A stretch of DNA of 64,000 bases from Pantoea deleyi (GTDB lineage: Bacteria > Pseudomonadota > Gammaproteobacteria > Enterobacterales > Enterobacteriaceae). Every line of letters begins with the position of its first letter. The stretch's first letter is position 1. The notes beneath the pieces were generated by a model, which saw nothing but the letters and a program-made list of their open reading frames with translations, ran no database searches and was not told the origin of the DNA. The position numbers and the translations under genes are program-made. Of the stretch, positions 62,726 through 64,000 are shown in pieces. The stretch lies in assembly GCF_022647325.1 (NCBI RefSeq), contig NZ_CP071405.1, positions 2,294,001 to 2,358,000 of the forward strand, read 5' to 3'.

Positions 62726-63166
62726 TTATGCATTCCGTTGCTTGTTCAGACTCAGGCTTTGTTTGAACGCATTCCAGCGTTGTCCGTCTTCTTCATTAAA
62801 CGGACGCATTGCTGAGAGCGTAAAAATCATGAGGACGTCTGATTCCGGCACCTGTGTCGCCAGCTGTTTCTGCCACACTGCCTGCCCGTTGCGGTCAAAT
62901 ACCGTTTCAACCTCAATTGCCGGTAATGTGTTGTCCACACCGGCCTTCACCTGTACAAATTCAGACTGCCGGATGTGACCCATCTGACTGCGCAAGGTGT
63001 CCCACTGACGCTGAAACTCTTTTTCCGCATTACTCTCCTCAGGAATAACACCGCGGCTTATCACCCATGCCAGCCCACTGGCTTCGTCGCGCACAATATT
63101 CATAGTGGTGTCCTGCCAGGCCGCAGGAAAAAGCGCAAAGGCGCCCTCATTGAATTGGTAATGCAT
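62726..63166 (-). CDS. EagR-type chaperone (DcrB/DUF1795 family)
   Basis: A 146-residue protein (MHYQFNEGAFALFPAAWQDT; MNIVRDEASGLAWVISRGVI; FQRQWDTLRSQMG; SAMRPFNEEDGQRWNAFKQS) of the DcrB/EagR family. EagR proteins bind the prePAAR membrane helices of Rhs effectors and load them on VgrG. It lies 3 bp upstream of the rhs gene, the usual arrangement, and the presence of the prePAAR motif in Rhs supports the pairing. Confidence 0.9.
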   Translation of the reverse strand: MHYQFNEGAFALFPAAWQDTTMNIVRDEASGLAWVISRGVIPEESNAEKEFQRQWDTLRSQMGHIRQSEFVQVKAGVDNTLPAIEVETVFDRNGQAVWQKQLATQVPESDVLMIFTLSAMRPFNEEDGQRWNAFKQSLSLNKQRNA

Positions 63167-63183
63167 ATTAGATGTCCGTCAGA

Positions 63184-64000
63184 TTAATTATTTGTGGCAG
63201 CTGAATTCAGGCTGCGATATTCACCATCAACGTTATCGGCATTAGTGAGTATCTGAGTGTTATCTCGCGAAACCTTAATATCAAAAAGGCGATGCGTTAT
63301 ATCAGGGTCACCACCGCAATGACTGTCGTGACTATCTTCGCGAACCGTGAAGATAAAAAAACCTTTATCACTGGTGTCGTCGAGATCATAACGCAGGCAT
63401 TTATCATCAAGCGTGGTAAGGTGCCAGGTATGAATCGCTGCGGTTGCTTTTATTAACGCCTGGTCAGGGCTAAGGTCGCTTTGCTCTCCATCCAGGTCTG
63501 TTTTCAGCATGATGCTGATGACCTTCCCCTGTTCAATCTGGAACATTAACTGTTCCTTGCCCGACTGATAGACAAGCCAGCGCTGATTATCACTGTAATC
63601 TTCTTTGCCGGGCCCATAGGCTTGCTTAATCTGTTCCAGATTATCGCCAACCTTAATATTTCGGGTCGTCGGCACGCTGGCATTTTCCAGAAGGATCTCA
63701 GCCAGAACCGTGTGGCTGGCATTGCCAACCGCTGCTGCGCTAAATAATGTAAAGCCTTCATAGCTATGCTGAAAGTAGTTGTAGCGCTGATTATTAATGA
63801 CTACTTCACCGGCGCGTTCTGAACTCAGGGCATTGCCTGCGCGCAGAAAACTTGTGTTACTCCAGTTGTCACCCGGAGTGAAAAGATAGTCGTTCAGCAG
63901 AACGGAAAAATCGTCCTCGTTAAGAGCAGGAACAGACGATTCCATGCCGGATTCAGCCCTGGCAACACAGGTTAATAATATGAAAACAGGTACAACTATA
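63184..64000 (-). CDS. Exported protein of unknown function, N-terminus cut by window edge
   Basis: The frame runs on upstream of the ATG at 63945 to the right edge. The upstream codons read VVPVFILLTCVARAESGMES, the end of a signal peptide, so the true start is outside and the internal Met is not the start. The visible protein (about 271 residues) has a middle domain (NIKVGDNLEQIKQAYGPGKE) resembling small repeats found in secreted proteins, and Cys residues in DDKCLRYDLDD and DSHCGGDPD that could pair. It precedes the EagR gene by 17 bp and is probably in the same operon. Confidence 0.7.
   Translation of the reverse strand, partial: IVVPVFILLTCVARAESGMESSVPALNEDDFSVLLNDYLFTPGDNWSNTSFLRAGNALSSERAGEVVINNQRYNYFQHSYEGFTLFSAAAVGNASHTVLAEILLENASVPTTRNIKVGDNLEQIKQAYGPGKEDYSDNQRWLVYQSGKEQLMFQIEQGKVISIMLKTDLDGEQSDLSPDQALIKATAAIHTWHLTTLDDKCLRYDLDDTSDKGFFIFTVREDSHDSHCGGDPDITHRLFDIKVSRDNTQILTNADNVDGEYRSLNSAATNN

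Overview
The window is a chromosomal or plasmid island from a plant- or insect-associated member of the Erwiniaceae (Pantoea/Erwinia type). The evidence is a group I Hrc-Hrp type III secretion system (T3SS) with the Erwinia-style regulators HrpX/HrpY/HrpS/HrpL, a full-length DspE/WtsE effector with its chaperone DspF, and, directly beside it, a second T3SS of the Inv/Mxi-Spa (SPI-1) family as in Pantoea stewartii. The species cannot be fixed from the sequence alone. No rRNA, tRNA, CRISPR array or complete insertion sequence was seen.

Region 1 (1-14.6 kb) is the Inv/Mxi-Spa-type T3SS. A leftward operon carries an AraC activator (InvF-like), secretin, gatekeeper, export gate (SctV), InvB-type chaperone, ATPase, stalk protein and a ruler protein cut by the left edge. 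A rightward operon carries the PrgH-I-J-K/OrgA-B-C basal body and needle genes and an IagB-type transglycosylase. It meets a convergent gene for a membrane-anchored winged-helix regulator at a terminator. The translocators and the rest of the export apparatus must lie left of the window.

Region 2 (14.6-17.6 kb) is a spacer with about 1.7 kb of apparently decayed sequence and one intact coiled-coil protein of unknown function.

Region 3 (17.6-46.6 kb) is the Hrp system. hrpL-hrpX-hrpY run leftward. hrpJ-hrcV-hrpQ-hrcN-hrpO-hrpP-hrcQ-R-S-T-U run rightward. A leftward block follows: hrpS, then hrpA-B-hrcJ-hrpD-E-F-hrcC-hrpT-dspE-dspF. hrpN and an HrpK-like gene run rightward. A good sigma-54 promoter precedes hrpL, and HrpL-type hrp boxes precede hrpJ, hrpA and hrpN, so the cascade HrpXY -> HrpS -> sigma-54 -> HrpL -> structural and effector genes can be read from the DNA. 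Two things are unusual: no gene is seen at the usual places for hrpG and hrpV, and dspEF sits between hrcU and hrpT.

Region 4 (45.6-48.8 kb) holds effector-type genes: a harpin/transglycosylase gene broken by two frameshifts, and a 678-residue protein with eight 15-residue repeats.

Region 5 (49.4-64 kb) is a type VI secretion Rhs locus, transcribed leftward: a partial exported protein, an EagR-type chaperone, a complete PAAR-Rhs protein with a C-terminal toxin and its immunity gene. Downstream lie four displaced 3' pieces of rhs, each ending in a different toxin tip and immunity gene, plus two immunity genes without a toxin. Every displaced copy, but not the complete gene, carries the same 73-75 bp stop-containing triple-hairpin insertion at the same site, about 150 bp before the toxin. 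This array of silent toxin tips is the most interesting structure in the window.
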